A stretch of 64,000 bases of DNA from Legionella clemsonensis (GTDB lineage Bacteria; Pseudomonadota; Gammaproteobacteria; Legionellales; Legionellaceae): contig NZ_CP016397.1 of the NCBI RefSeq assembly GCF_002240035.1, forward strand, positions 1-64,000, read 5' to 3'. Positions 1 to 8,749 of this stretch are shown in pieces; within the stretch, counting starts at the first letter, position 1; the number at the start of each line of letters is the position of its first letter. The position numbers and the translations under genes were made by a program. The notes beneath the pieces are model-generated. The model saw only the letters and a program-made list of their open reading frames with translations. It ran no database searches and had not been told where the DNA came from.

Positions 1-44
1 AATGGAGTGAGTAATTGATCTTTAGTGAGAGTCAAATCAAACAT
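1..44 (-). CDS. dnaN: DNA polymerase III beta clamp, N-terminal start only (partial)
   Basis: Reading the minus strand from position 44 gives ATG and 14 codons, MFDLTLTKDQLLTP, before the window ends. This matches the usual start of the sliding clamp DnaN and its usual position directly after dnaA. Only 13 bp separate it from the dnaA stop, so it is probably co-transcribed with dnaA. The rest of the gene lies outside the window, so the assignment rests on position and a short match. Confidence 0.7.
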   Translation of the reverse strand, partial: MFDLTLTKDQLLTP

Positions 45-57
45 AGCTTATCCAAAA

Positions 58-1404
58 TTAAGAAGTTAAAGTGCGCATTAAATTTTTGTAATCTTCAGCA
101 AAATCATTCTCATCCTGAACTAATTCTTTTACTTTGCGACAGGCATGAATGACAGTTGTATGATCACGCCCTCCAAAATGGTCCCCTATTTCGGGTAAAC
201 TGTGATTGGTTAATTCCTTAGCCAATGCCATTGCCATTTGACGGGGGCGAGCTATTGAGCGACTACGCCGCTTCGATAACAAATCGGCAACCTTAACCTT
301 GTAGTATTCAGCAACGGTTTTTTGAATATTTTCTATAGTTACTAATTTATCTTGTAAAGCCAGAAGATCACGCAAAGCTTCATGTACAAAATCAACGGTA
401 ATGGATTTACCGGTGAAATGTGCGTTAGCAATCACTCGTCGCAGAGCTCCCTCTAACTCACGCACGTTTGAGCGAATCCGTTTGGCAATAAAAAACGCCA
501 CCTCATAAGGAAGTTCAATATTGGACTGCTCAGCTTTGCTCATTAAAATTGCAACACGCGTTTCAAGTTCAGGAGGTTCAACAGCTACCGTTAATCCCCA
601 GCCAAAACGCGACTTAAGACGCTCCTCCATGCCTTCAATTTCTTTAGGATAGCGGTCACTTGTAAGAATAATTTGCTGCTGACCTTCTAGTAATGCATTG
701 AAAGTATGAAAAAATTCTTCCTGAGAACGATCCTTACCAGCAAAAAACTGAATATCATCAATAAGTAAAGCATTTAAAGAACGATAAAATCTTTTAAACT
801 CATTGATAGAATTGGTTTGTAATGCCTTAACCATATCAGCAACAAATCGTTCGGAATGAAGATAGAGTACTTTTGCTTCGGGATTATTTTTTAAGATGGT
901 ATTGCCAATAGCATGCATTAAATGGGTTTTACCCAAGCCCACACCACCATAGATAAACAAAGGGTTGTAAGCTTCTCCAGGACGTTCGGCAACTTGTAAC
1001 GAAGCAGCTCTTGCAAGCTGATTCGAATTTCCTTCCACGAAACTGTCAAACAAAAATTTCTTGTTAAGATAACTGTTTTTATAATCAGCAGCTTTTTTGG
1101 CTATTATTTTGCTAGTTGGTTGTTCTTTAACAGGTTGCTCAACGGAGACAGGGGAAACAGCTTTCGAACCAATTTCAATACTAACCGAAGAAATAATCCC
1201 ACCGCCAAATTGACTCACCAACTCCTTTATCCTGGAATAAAAATTTTTTTTAACCCAATCCACAACAAATCGATTTGGTGCAAGCAAAATTAAATTAGCA
1301 TCATGAAACTCAGCCTGTAAAGGACGCAACCATGTATTAAATTGTTGAGGAGGATATTCCTCTTTTAAAAAACCCAAACATTTCTGCCAGAGATTCGCAG
1401 ACAC
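58..1404 (-). CDS. dnaA: Chromosomal replication initiator protein DnaA
   Basis: Initiator ATPase that binds DnaA boxes and melts the origin. It has 448 residues, the normal family length. The N-terminal DnaB-interaction domain (WQKCLGFL...[10 protein letters not shown]) is followed by a variable linker and the AAA+ module, with [20 protein letters not shown] as Walker A and LLIDDIQFF as Walker B. The C-terminal helix-turn-helix carries the DnaA signature [11 protein letters not shown]. The start is GTG at 1404, preceded by GAGGAG; no better ATG is available. It is followed by dnaN. Two DnaA-box-like sites lie upstream at 1607-1632, which suggests the usual autoregulation. Unusually, rpmH is not next door but about 7 kb away. 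Confidence 0.98.
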   Translation of the reverse strand: MSANLWQKCLGFLKEEYPPQQFNTWLRPLQAEFHDANLILLAPNRFVVDWVKKNFYSRIKELVSQFGGGIISSVSIEIGSKAVSPVSVEQPVKEQPTSKIIAKKAADYKNSYLNKKFLFDSFVEGNSNQLARAASLQVAERPGEAYNPLFIYGGVGLGKTHLMHAIGNTILKNNPEAKVLYLHSERFVADMVKALQTNSINEFKRFYRSLNALLIDDIQFFAGKDRSQEEFFHTFNALLEGQQQIILTSDRYPKEIEGMEERLKSRFGWGLTVAVEPPELETRVAILMSKAEQSNIELPYEVAFFIAKRIRSNVRELEGALRRVIANAHFTGKSITVDFVHEALRDLLALQDKLVTIENIQKTVAEYYKVKVADLLSKRRSRSIARPRQMAMALAKELTNHSLPEIGDHFGGRDHTTVIHACRKVKELVQDENDFAEDYKNLMRTLTS

Positions 1405-1606
1405 AGATACTCCTCATGATTTTATAAGGCTAAACTCAGACAATTCACTGTAAATATTGCCATTGAATCAACTCAAGCAGCAAGAAAAATCATTGTCTCA
1501 GGAAAATTCTGTAATACTTTGCTTTATCCTGTTTAACTGTCTTTTCCTCAAACAGGAAGTTAGTAGCCTACAATATTTTAGTTGAATAAGAGATTATACT
1601 AAGCCC

Positions 1607-1632
1607 TGTGGAAAAAAACAGAGTTATCCACA
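1607..1632. promoter_or_regulatory. DnaA boxes upstream of dnaA
   Basis: A perfect consensus box TTATCCACA lies at 1624-1632, and an inverted near-match TGTGGAAAA (TTTTCCACA on the other strand) at 1607-1615. They sit in the 272-bp AT-rich gap between dnaA and the ybdK-like gene. They could serve dnaA autoregulation or be part of an origin; two boxes alone are thin for an oriC. Confidence 0.55.
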
Positions 1633-1676
1633 GTTAAAATAGAATTTAGTCACTTCTGTGATGATTCTATTCCATC

Positions 1677-2870
1677 TTAACCAGGCAAATCACTAAAAAT
1701 TAAGTTTTCATGGTCATACAAAGGAACTTGTAGTAGGAATTCACGAACATTATGCTTCACTACATCTTCAAAGGAAGAACGAAGATTAAATACTTTGCGT
1801 TGACGCTCAGAGCTAGTACCTGATTTCATCATTGCTTTTAATGTGGTGAAGTAACCATGATAATTAAGACTTTCAATATAGGGTACCAACTTTTCAAGCC
1901 ATTCCTCAATGTCTTCTCGCATTAATTTTGTTTTACCTTCCGTGTTCATTACCAATTCAGCATCCAAACCATAGCGAATAGCTCGCCATTTATTTTCTCG
2001 TGAAAGCCAAAAAGGAGGATAAGCAACGGACTCCAACCAACCACCATTATCTTTAAACCAATTAGCAAGCGTGTGTATAAAAGCAACTAAGGCCATGGTT
2101 TCCGACAGTGTCGCAGTACCATCACAAACGCGAATTTCCAAAGTACCAAATTGAGGACTTGGCCGTAAGTCCCACCATAAATCTTTAAGTGATTTAATTG
2201 AACCACAGGTTTTTAATGTTTTATATAACTGCTCAAAATCCTGCCAGTTACGCACATTATAGGGTTGACCCGCGGTGGGTAAAGCTTCATAAGTAGTAGG
2301 ACGACAAGCAGCAAGTCCCGTATCAATTCCCTGCCAAAACGGTGAACTGGAAGATAAAGCCAGTAAGTGAGGCAAAAAATACATAAAAAAATTGTTATAA
2401 CGAATACATTCCTCACCACTAGACATCCCCAGGTGGACATGTAAACCATAGACACTCATGCGGCGAGTCAGCCATTGATTTCTGTCAATTAAATCCAGAT
2501 ATCGAGCAGTAGGTGAAATTACCCAATCAGAATATTTGGAGAAAGGATGAGTCCCTGTAGTTGAAAATAAAACACCGGAATTTTTTGTCGCAGATTGCAA
2601 CTCTGATAATGTGAGAAACAGATCTTTTTCAGCTTGCTGCGCATCATCGCATTTATCAGTATTCACTTCTATTGTACTTAAATAAAATTCTGGCTTTACT
2701 TTTTTTAAATGAGCGGTGGCTCCAAGAATTTCCTCAGCACGGGAACATAAATTATAAGTTTCTGCATCAATTAACTGGAGTTCTAGCTCGACACCCAAAG
2801 TTAATAAACCGTTACTATGGAAAGTCGTCTCACTATTTTCTATTGATGCAGAAATTGAAGTATTGGGCAT
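1677..2870 (-). CDS. ybdK: YbdK-type carboxylate-amine ligase (glutamate-cysteine ligase family 2)
   Basis: Member of the GCS2/YbdK family, which joins glutamate to an amine with ATP; the E. coli member has weak glutamate-cysteine ligase activity. It has 397 residues against about 370 in the family. Visible hallmarks are LGVELELQLID near the N-terminus, GTHPFSKYSDW, GLHVHLGM in the middle, and RPSPQFGTLEIRVCDGTAT carrying the conserved EIR metal/substrate motif. The ATG at 2870 has AGGAG upstream. It stands alone between dnaA and accessory DNA, a place normally taken by the origin region. Whether it makes gamma-glutamylcysteine here cannot be told from sequence. Confidence 0.85.
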   Translation of the reverse strand: MPNTSISASIENSETTFHSNGLLTLGVELELQLIDAETYNLCSRAEEILGATAHLKKVKPEFYLSTIEVNTDKCDDAQQAEKDLFLTLSELQSATKNSGVLFSTTGTHPFSKYSDWVISPTARYLDLIDRNQWLTRRMSVYGLHVHLGMSSGEECIRYNNFFMYFLPHLLALSSSSPFWQGIDTGLAACRPTTYEALPTAGQPYNVRNWQDFEQLYKTLKTCGSIKSLKDLWWDLRPSPQFGTLEIRVCDGTATLSETMALVAFIHTLANWFKDNGGWLESVAYPPFWLSRENKWRAIRYGLDAELVMNTEGKTKLMREDIEEWLEKLVPYIESLNYHGYFTTLKAMMKSGTSSERQRKVFNLRSSFEDVVKHNVREFLLQVPLYDHENLIFSDLPG

Positions 2871-3138
2871 CTCAATTCTCCTACGTTTTGATTATCTAGG
2901 AATTGCTTGCTGTTCCCAGCCCTAGGTATATTTTATTCCTTCCCCCTGTCAACAGATTAAACAGTTACATACAATTTAATACAGGAATACTTTTTTTTAA
3001 CCAACTGGATTGAGTGAAAATGTTTTTGATACTAACTTATTTCAAAAAGTCATTTCAACTCTTAACTTTAATAACTATCACACCAAAATCAAAATGTCCC
3101 TTTGCTCTCCAATTTAAAAAATATATATTTATTATTGC

Positions 3139-3260
3139 GCTTGTGGGTATGTGGGCGAGAAGCTTGCGAGTATGTGCAAACTATGGCTAACTCTGGTTTT
3201 TCAGTTGTTCATAGTTTGTGCAAACGCTGGTCCCAAAGATTCATCCACATATCCACAAGC
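3139..3260. repeat. 122-bp imperfect palindrome with DnaA-box-like arms
   Basis: The outer arms are GCTTGTGGGTATGTGG (3139-3154) and CCACATATCCACAAGC (3245-3260), complementary at 15 of 16 positions. An inner pair, AAACTATG near 3178-3185 and CATAGTTT near 3210-3217, extends the fold. Each arm contains TGTGG/CCACA cores like DnaA boxes. I see no other copy in this window. From memory, Legionella genomes carry dispersed intergenic elements with similar CTTGTGG...CCACAAG arms, but I cannot confirm this here. Confidence 0.6.
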
Positions 3261-3275
3261 TTTACCTTGAAGCGT

Positions 3276-3480
3276 TTACAATAAAGTAGTTGCCAGCAAA
3301 TTGTCTTTCGTTTGCTTTAACCATCCTGGATTAAACTGACTCCAGGGTGATTTTTTCTTGCTTTCGCGCCCGTTTTGACTGTGTTTGTCAGCACTGTATG
3401 GTTGTGCTGCTTTTGTCTCTTCTTTTACCTGATGCTCAGTAAACAATAGGGAATTTTTGTCCTTTACTCCATAACGTTAT
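3276..3480 (-). pseudogene. Fragment of an unrecognised gene, no start codon
   Basis: The minus strand stays open for about 67 codons, from just after a stop near 3480 to a TAA at 3276-3278. The text looks protein-like and ends KSPWSQFNPGWLKQTKDNLL plus a few residues. There is no ATG at its head, and a protein-like stretch in another frame (GKITLWSKGQKFPIVY) overlaps its upstream end, which suggests a frameshifted remnant. No family was recognised. Confidence 0.3.
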
Positions 3481-3976
3481 TTTGCCATTAAAATGTCTTT
3501 TTATATAATTTTTGTTTTGGCTTTACTCGAGTAGCGCTTATTTATTGTATTTGTAGTCATTGGTTTTCAAATCGTATAATCCAACCGTTATAAATAATCC
3601 TCATACATTCCCAACACATGATGTCATCCAAATTTTACTCATAATAATCTGTCTCCCATCGACCGGCTCCTTTCTATCTGGCGATATAAGGGTATTGGCT
3701 CTTATAGGAGACATTTTTATTTTGGAATTAGAGGAACATATCATTTTGGCCCGACACTAAATTTAACCTGACAGGCACCTCTAAAAAACCCGCAACTGTC
3801 AAATCAACTTTGAACTAGGGGTGTGACAATCCTTGGAACGAAAAGGTACTCTAAGCTTAATTCTCCATTGCCATATATTTTAATATATCCCCAAAGACAC
3901 TCAAGAATGCTTATTGTGCGAATTTAGTCCATTTAAAATGTTTTATCTGGTAACTTAGCGCCGTAGATCTGTGTGA
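3481..3976. other. Non-coding gap with no recognisable feature
   Basis: About 500 bp between the fragment at 3276-3480 and the 3' end of the flavin monooxygenase. I found no convincing coding frame on either strand, no tRNA-like fold and no clear repeat. Short open frames exist but do not look like protein. Confidence 0.5.
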
Positions 3977-5140
3977 TTATTCATATTGAGGTAAGATAAT
4001 AGCATTCGAAACTAATTTTATCATGGCTAGTATTCTATTCGAGCGCTCCTCTGCGATTTCCTTGGAAACTTCATCTTCTACAAGAAAGGATTTGCTCACC
4101 CAAACACCAAATTCTTGATTGGTATCAACAAAGGAGCGTAGTAGTGCATTATAACGAGAAAACGCCTGCATATAGTTTGCATTGGCAGTTTTTAATTCTC
4201 CCGCTAGGATATATGCTCCAACGAATGCCAAATTATTTCCTTGGCCGGATAACGGAGAAGGGCAGTAACCTGCATCACCAATAAGCGCTATTCGACCTTT
4301 GGTCCAACTATTCATTCTTACTTGCGTAATAGCATCAAAATAAAAATCATCGCTTTCTGGCATTCGATTTAAAATATTTTGTGTTTCCCAGCCAAAATCG
4401 CGAAAAGTATCACACAGGAATTGTTTTTGCTCATGTTCATCACGAATGTCTTTCAAGATATGCTGAGAGCGGAACATAAATCCAGCTCTTGCTATTTCAG
4501 GATTATTATCGCTATTGATGGATACTAATTTATGATTCGCTTCACATTCCAGGTCTGTATGACTCAAGCCAAGATAATTTGGAATGGTAAATGTACTAAG
4601 ATAGGAACCAAGATGAATTAACTGATATTCATTTTTATCAAAAATCATGCGCCTTGTAGCAGAGTGAATGCCATCGGCACCGATCACTATGTCATAATTT
4701 TCAATCTTACCATCCTTGAATTTGACTATAACCTTATCAGCATTCTGTTGCATGCTAATGATGGATTTATTGAAATAACAAGGTACATCCGCAATTGTTT
4801 TCATCAGGATTTCAACCAGATCACCACGGAGAATCTCGACTTCGTCATCTTGCCTGAACCCGAATTTCTCACCATGCTCCTCATGTAACACTTTACCCGC
4901 TGAATCTACAAAACGACCGCATTCTATTCGCGTGCGCCTATCACATATTTGATCATAAATACCCATTACTCTAGCAAGATGCGTTGCTATGCCACGGATA
5001 TCAAGTGCCTGGCCACCTTTTCTAATAGAAGCGTATTTCTCAATCAAGACAGGAGAAAAACCAAATCTTTTTAGCCAATAACAAATTGCAGGACCAGCTA
5101 TACCAGCACCAACGACAAGAATTTTGATATTTTTAGACAT
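3977..5140 (-). CDS. FAD-dependent aromatic-type monooxygenase
   Basis: Class A flavin monooxygenase family (PHBH fold; relatives include TetX, PhzS and salicylate hydroxylases), which hydroxylate small molecules with NAD(P)H and O2. It has 387 residues. The N-terminal FAD-binding GAGIAGPAICYWL is followed by an acidic IEK. DIVIGADGIHSATRR is the conserved GADGxxSxxR motif near residue 155, and RIALIGDAGYCPSPLSGQG near 290 is the GD motif contacting the FAD ribityl chain. The ATG at 5140 has AAGGTGA upstream. It lies alone among transposon debris, so recent gain is plausible. The substrate cannot be predicted. Confidence 0.85.
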   Translation of the reverse strand: MSKNIKILVVGAGIAGPAICYWLKRFGFSPVLIEKYASIRKGGQALDIRGIATHLARVMGIYDQICDRRTRIECGRFVDSAGKVLHEEHGEKFGFRQDDEVEILRGDLVEILMKTIADVPCYFNKSIISMQQNADKVIVKFKDGKIENYDIVIGADGIHSATRRMIFDKNEYQLIHLGSYLSTFTIPNYLGLSHTDLECEANHKLVSINSDNNPEIARAGFMFRSQHILKDIRDEHEQKQFLCDTFRDFGWETQNILNRMPESDDFYFDAITQVRMNSWTKGRIALIGDAGYCPSPLSGQGNNLAFVGAYILAGELKTANANYMQAFSRYNALLRSFVDTNQEFGVWVSKSFLVEDEVSKEIAEERSNRILAMIKLVSNAIILPQYE

Positions 5141-5299
5141 TAATAATCACCTTAAAAGATTTATTTTTTTACATAACCCACATTTAATGATAAATTGGGA
5201 AAATAAAATTTGTTTCCTAAGATGGATAGATAATACACTTGCGTCCCTTTTTATTCAGTTAATTTTTCACTCTTAACAAACGAACGTTATGAGACATTC

Positions 5300-5560
5300 A
5301 TGCCTGTTGATTTTTTAACCGATGAGCAATATCAGTCCTATGCAAAATATCCTGAACTCTGACACAAGATCAACTTGATAAATATTTTTATTTGGATGAA
5401 TAAGGATAAAGAATTAATCAAGGCATGTCGCCGTGATTACAATAAACTGGGGATATGCAATACAATTAACTACGGTTAGATTCCTTGGAACTTTTCTTGC
5501 GAACCCAATCGATGTGCCCAATCAAGTTGTCCACCACATGTGCTTATCTCGAGGTGAAGG
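5300..5560 (+). pseudogene. Tn3-family transposase, N-terminal remnant with several frameshifts
   Basis: Three reading frames read in order give MPVDFLTDEQYQSYAKYPEL, then TQDQLDKYFYLDE, then KDKELIKACRRDYNKLG, then IQLTTVRFLGTFLANPIDVP. This is the well-known start of Tn3-family TnpA proteins (DUF4158 domain). At least three frame changes and the missing remainder (intact TnpA is about 1,000 residues) make it dead. No Tn3 terminal repeat or resolvase was seen nearby. Confidence 0.8.
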
Positions 5561-5673
5561 CCCCCATACTCACTATTTTAGATGAAGACAAGGACCTCAA
5601 CTTGTAGCATAAACTTGACCACAAGATTATAAAATTAGAAAAAATTCTATTCAATTTTAAATTTTAATAATAG

Positions 5674-5703
5674 GTCTGATTATTATCATACGATTAATCA
5701 GAC
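5674..5703. repeat. Short hairpin beside the IS30-like element
   Basis: GTCTGATTA (5674-5682) and TAATCAGAC (5695-5703) form a perfect 9-bp stem around a 12-nt loop. It lies 14 bp outside the left end of the IS30-like element. It could be a terminator or an insertion target; IS30-family elements often prefer palindromic sites. Confidence 0.4.
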
Positions 5704-5808
5704 TTAATGTATCTGATGGAGAATCTCACGCGAAGTGCAACAAACCCTTTCTGACTATGTAGATTACTAGTGTTACAACCACCTCTATCTGTTAATAACT
5801 ATAAAAAA

Positions 5809-6258
5809 TTAGCAAGTAACTGTCATTAATTTTAAGTTAGCAAGGCCCTGCGCTTCAAATTCATTAGCATATTGCTCTTTAATTTCTTCCATTCTTTTTA
5901 TTCGCTCGATAGCATCCATTTTACTGTATTGTTCCATTCCTAATGCTTTAACCATGTCTCGTTCACTCAGTCTATGAATTAGCTCATCCCAGAAAAGTTC
6001 GTTTTCATAGGGTTGAATAATTTTCTCATTAAGGTAATCTTCAAAATCTGCTTTTTCAAAGTAATCATTGAGCTCTGGGGAAAACTCTATTTTGTCTTCT
6101 GCATCCATTTCCTTGAAATAAGACAATAGCTTTTTCTTTAAAGCTTCGTACTCATCCTGTTCATTTTCCTTTATGGTATAGGCATGAAGAACCCAGTCAG
6201 CTAGGTATAACATATCAAGCAATGCTCGATATTCTTTTTTAGTTAGATTAATTTTCAT
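5809..6258 (-). CDS. Hypothetical acidic protein inside the IS30-like element
   Basis: No family recognised. It has 149 residues, mostly charged and helical-looking, rich in Glu, Lys and Asp (for example KKLLSYFKEMDAEDKIEF and the IERIKRMEEIKEQYANEF region near the C-terminus). There is no signal peptide or membrane segment. The start at 6258 has a modest AGGA upstream. It lies downstream of the broken transposase, on the same strand, within the element's terminal repeats, so it looks like a passenger gene. The frame is intact while the transposase is not, which hints at selection or a more recent arrival. Confidence 0.6.
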   Translation of the reverse strand: MKINLTKKEYRALLDMLYLADWVLHAYTIKENEQDEYEALKKKLLSYFKEMDAEDKIEFSPELNDYFEKADFEDYLNEKIIQPYENELFWDELIHRLSERDMVKALGMEQYSKMDAIERIKRMEEIKEQYANEFEAQGLANLKLMTVTC

Positions 6259-6291
6259 GGGGCTATCCTATTATTCGACTTACCTTGTCCA

Positions 6292-6733
6292 TCAATTGAT
6301 GTCTTGTAAATATTCTGCAAATCGCTCTGCGGGAGTTTGATAGTCTAAACATTTTAATGGCCTATTGTTTATCTCTTCAGCAATGCGCCTCACCTCTTTT
6401 TCCTTTAATACATCAATATTAACATGTCGTGGTAATTCAACACGAATAATCCCATTACCATTTTCAATTGCGCCCTTTTCATAAGGAGAGGCTGGATGAC
6501 AAAAATAAATGTCAGTCTCCAAACAATCTTTAATCCATTCAAATTTTTGAAATTCCATGCCTTGATCAAAAGTAATAGACCGTATTGCTTTCTTTAAGTT
6601 CTTAATAGTAAATAATCGTTGACCGGTGAATCTTCAATATCTGCGCTATCTTAACTTTTGAATAGCCTTTCTCTAGCATTATCTGAAGAAATACACGATC
6701 CAATTCGCTCAGATGTTTATACCTTACTCCCAT
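6292..6733 (-). pseudogene. IS30-family transposase, internally deleted
   Basis: The N-terminal helix-turn-helix part starts at ATG 6733 (MGVRYKHLSELDRVFLQIML, then KIAQILKIHRST). It then jumps to a different frame with TIKNLKKAIRSITFDQGMEF and the catalytic-core C-terminus HPASPYEKGAIENGNGIIR and RPLKCLDYQTPAE. The GAIENGNGIIR stretch holds the last Glu of the DDE triad. Roughly the middle third of a normal IS30 transposase, with the first catalytic Asp, is missing at the junction near 6618-6635. The 89-codon frame 6292-6558 is only the tail of this gene. Confidence 0.8.
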
Positions 6734-6870
6734 TTTACCGCTCCTCATGCAACTGATGATATTTTATTCATCTGTCGCACTTGGCGCGAGATTCTGCCAA
6801 TTAAAAAAGCTATATAGAGCCAGTATTATCAACGCAAACCGGCCCTAGCATAACTAGCATAAAAAGTAAA

Positions 6871-6905
6871 TTATGCGATGAGTTGATGGAAATTTCATCG
6901 CATAA
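6871..6905 (-). terminator. Hairpin terminator after the 163-residue orphan gene
   Basis: TTATGCGATGA (6871-6881) and TCATCGCATAA (6895-6905) form a perfect 11-bp stem with a 13-nt loop. It begins about 20 bp past the stop of the minus-strand gene at 6926-7417, and on that strand it is followed by TTTACTTTTTATG. Stem and U-rich tail fit an intrinsic terminator. Confidence 0.6.
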
Positions 6906-6925
6906 GGATTAATCATACGATTGGT

Positions 6926-7417
6926 TTAAAAAAACTTACCTGTAAGAAATTCAGGTTTAAATCCACAATAGGTATTTTCTTGCTTATCTTTTCTTGCTTC
7001 TTTTTCTAATGGCGCATTTAAATTCAAAATACTTGGTGCGGCCAGCATTAAAAGTGCATTTGTGCTTTTAGATTTAAACGGATTATTTAAATCCATCTTT
7101 CCGCCATAACCATTAGGATAGTTGGTTGCTATCTCTTGTGCAAAATCTTGACTTATGAACCCATCTCTAGCTAATACTTCTAAAGTCTTTTTGATATTTG
7201 CAGTTTCTTGGAGAGGAGTTCGGATTGATATACTAGTGAATCCAACTGATTTTAAAGGTATTTCAGCTTCAGATAATGATTTAACTATGTCGGTTTTTTT
7301 GCCCAATGGAAAATTAAGCGTCATTGTTGTTCCGTAAATGCTAGCAGTAATATCAACCGAACCAATGCCGGATACTTGATTACCAGAATATTGAAATTTT
7401 TTTATATCGCAATGCAT
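6926..7417 (-). CDS. Hypothetical protein
   Basis: No family recognised. It has 163 residues and starts at ATG 7417 with GAGGAT upstream. The N-terminal third looks like beta structure (VDITASIYGTTMTLNFPLGK). A helical middle (SQDFAQEIATNYPNGYGG) is followed by a short hydrophobic run (NALLMLAAPSILNLNAP) and a basic C-terminus ending CGFKPEFLTGKFF. There is no cleavable signal peptide. It is single-gene, with its own ribosome site and terminator hairpin. It may be a lineage-specific Legionella gene or a substrate of a secretion system, but nothing in the sequence proves that. Confidence 0.6.
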   Translation of the reverse strand: MHCDIKKFQYSGNQVSGIGSVDITASIYGTTMTLNFPLGKKTDIVKSLSEAEIPLKSVGFTSISIRTPLQETANIKKTLEVLARDGFISQDFAQEIATNYPNGYGGKMDLNNPFKSKSTNALLMLAAPSILNLNAPLEKEARKDKQENTYCGFKPEFLTGKFF

Positions 7418-7620
7418 ATTTACATCCTCGTTTTGTTAAAGAGTACGCATTTATCATATTTGATCATAAATTGATCTTTATTTCCAGTTCACGTTTGCCC
7501 TGTTTCTGTAATTCAACCCAATTATTGAGATTCATTCTTATCCTTATTCTGTGATTGTCCCTAATGTTTAGAACTAACTTAAGATGTCGCTCTCTTTTAA
7601 CGGTAATTAAGGCATCTCAT

Positions 7621-7970
7621 TTATAATTGCCATTGTCTCATCATAGCGTTGAGCATTCCTTTTCGTTCTTCAAAATCCCAGGAATACAACTCCATACCCT
7701 CTTTAAGCGTTTCTGAAATGAGTTTATGACAGTCCTTCAATAAAAATTGAAATTGTTGTAAGGAAGTCTTTTATGGCTTAAATAGAATATTTAGAAACAT
7801 AGCGGTGAGATTCATTTTTTACTGATTAATCTAGATAGCTCTCTTACAAACTCCCCATCATTAAACAAAATTTCTAGAAGTACTGCGGCCTGCCACCCAG
7901 GATAACAAGGGGATAAGTTAAAGAAAATTTTGGGATAATTAGTAAGAAAGTCTTCATGAGCTTAAAATAG
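7621..7970 (-). pseudogene. Decayed gene, two protein-like fragments
   Basis: On the minus strand, 7812-7965 encodes HEDFLTNYPKIFFNLSPCYP and continues GWQAAVLLEILFNDGEFVRE... to a stop at 7812. Then 7621-7770 encodes QQFQFLLKDCHKLISETLKE and GMELYSWDFEERKGMLNAMM to a stop at 7621. Both read like the same kind of soluble helical protein, interrupted by stops and frame changes, and neither has a start codon. No family recognised. Confidence 0.45.
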
Positions 7971-8548
7971 CGCTTCTTATTAGCAGTTATTTCACCCGTG
8001 GAACAAAGTTTATAAACATTAATTAAAATAAGTAAGCTATTCTATTTAATCACATTCCTATAATTAACCACAGTTATCTGATTACTTATAATAAGAATAA
8101 GAAAAATTTCTATTTATTTTATTTTTATTAGGCAACAGTTCTAAGTCTGTTATTCCCTAGTCTTTTCTCCCCATCACGATGCAAATTCCGAAAAAGAGAG
8201 AGTCAGACAAAAGTCAAAATTTAGCTTATTCCCCAGATATTCGATTAAGTTTTACCTTCATGACTGATTCATTAAGGAGACTTTGTGGAAAACCTTTCAT
8301 TTAAGTGGGAATAAATAGAAGATTAAACAGTAATATAGCAAGTTCAGAGAAGGCTACTCAAAATTCATACCAATAGATCTAACGAACTAATAACAGAGAT
8401 ATAAATAACATAACCACCTGAATATTAAATATTTAATTAAAATACTCACAACTATCTGCAAACTAATAACAAACATAAAATACTAAATTTTGTTTTATAA
8501 TTATTAGGCCCACCCCCTTTAAAACAAGTTGAACTTTAACTTGACTGT
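7971..8548. other. Very AT-rich gap upstream of rpmH, possible origin flank
   Basis: About 580 bp of AT-rich DNA with no coding frame. It contains TTAACCACA (8064-8072) and TGTGGAAAA (8284-8292), each a near-match to the DnaA box, and a long A/T tract around 8088-8130. In most gammaproteobacteria the dnaA-rpmH gap holds the origin, so this stretch and the dnaA upstream gap are the two candidate halves. There is no dense box cluster. Confidence 0.35.
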
Positions 8549-8577
8549 TTGACAGTCGGTGTAAAGTTTTCTATCAT
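8549..8577 (+). promoter_or_regulatory. Sigma-70 promoter of the rpmH operon
   Basis: A perfect -35 TTGACA (8549-8554), a 17-bp spacer and a -10 TATCAT (8572-8577) place transcription start near 8584, about 30 nt before the rpmH ATG. A second -35-like TTGACT lies just upstream at 8541. A strong promoter fits a ribosomal protein operon. Confidence 0.7.
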
Positions 8578-8614
8578 TGCCAACCTTAAAATTTTAATTA
8601 ACAACAGGTTTATC

Positions 8615-8749
8615 ATGAAACGCACATTCCAACCCAGTAATCTAAAGCGCAAACGCGATCATGGTTTTCGTCAACGTATGTCTACTCGTGGTGGTCGTTT
8701 GGTGTTAAAACGTCGTCGTGCTAAAGGACGTAAGCGTTTATCTGCTTAA
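8615..8749 (+). CDS. rpmH: 50S ribosomal protein L34
   Basis: L34 of the large ribosomal subunit, 44 residues, beginning [20 protein letters not shown] and ending in an Arg/Lys-rich tail, which is the full family length. The start is the ATG at 8615; upstream in-frame codons are not part of the protein. The stop touches the first base of rnpA, so the two are translationally linked. It is the first gene of the rpmH-rnpA-yidD-yidC-mnmE run. Confidence 0.98.
   Translation: MKRTFQPSNLKRKRDHGFRQRMSTRGGRLVLKRRRAKGRKRLSA

Larger units (their letters stand above)
5717..6798. mobile_element. Defective IS30-family element with matching ends
   Basis: The left end GGAGAATCTCACGCGAAGTG (from 5718) and the reverse complement of the right end (6773-6798) agree at 21 of 26 positions, including AGAATCTC, AAGTGC and ACA. 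Inside are a damaged IS30 transposase and, between it and the left end, a 149-codon gene. This makes a 1,082-bp unit. No target duplication is obvious. The transposase has an internal deletion, so the element cannot move by itself. Confidence 0.65.

Noticed and set aside
2213-2455. 80-codon open frame inside the ybdK-like gene
   Set aside because: Same-strand, different-frame shadow of a clearly coding gene; the translation has no family features.
3102-3284. 60-codon plus-strand open frame
   Set aside because: It covers the palindrome 3139-3260, so the open frame follows from the repeat and is not likely to be translated.
3560-3760. 66-codon plus-strand open frame with a hydrophobic stretch
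   Set aside because: No ribosome site, composition not protein-like, isolated in a non-coding gap.
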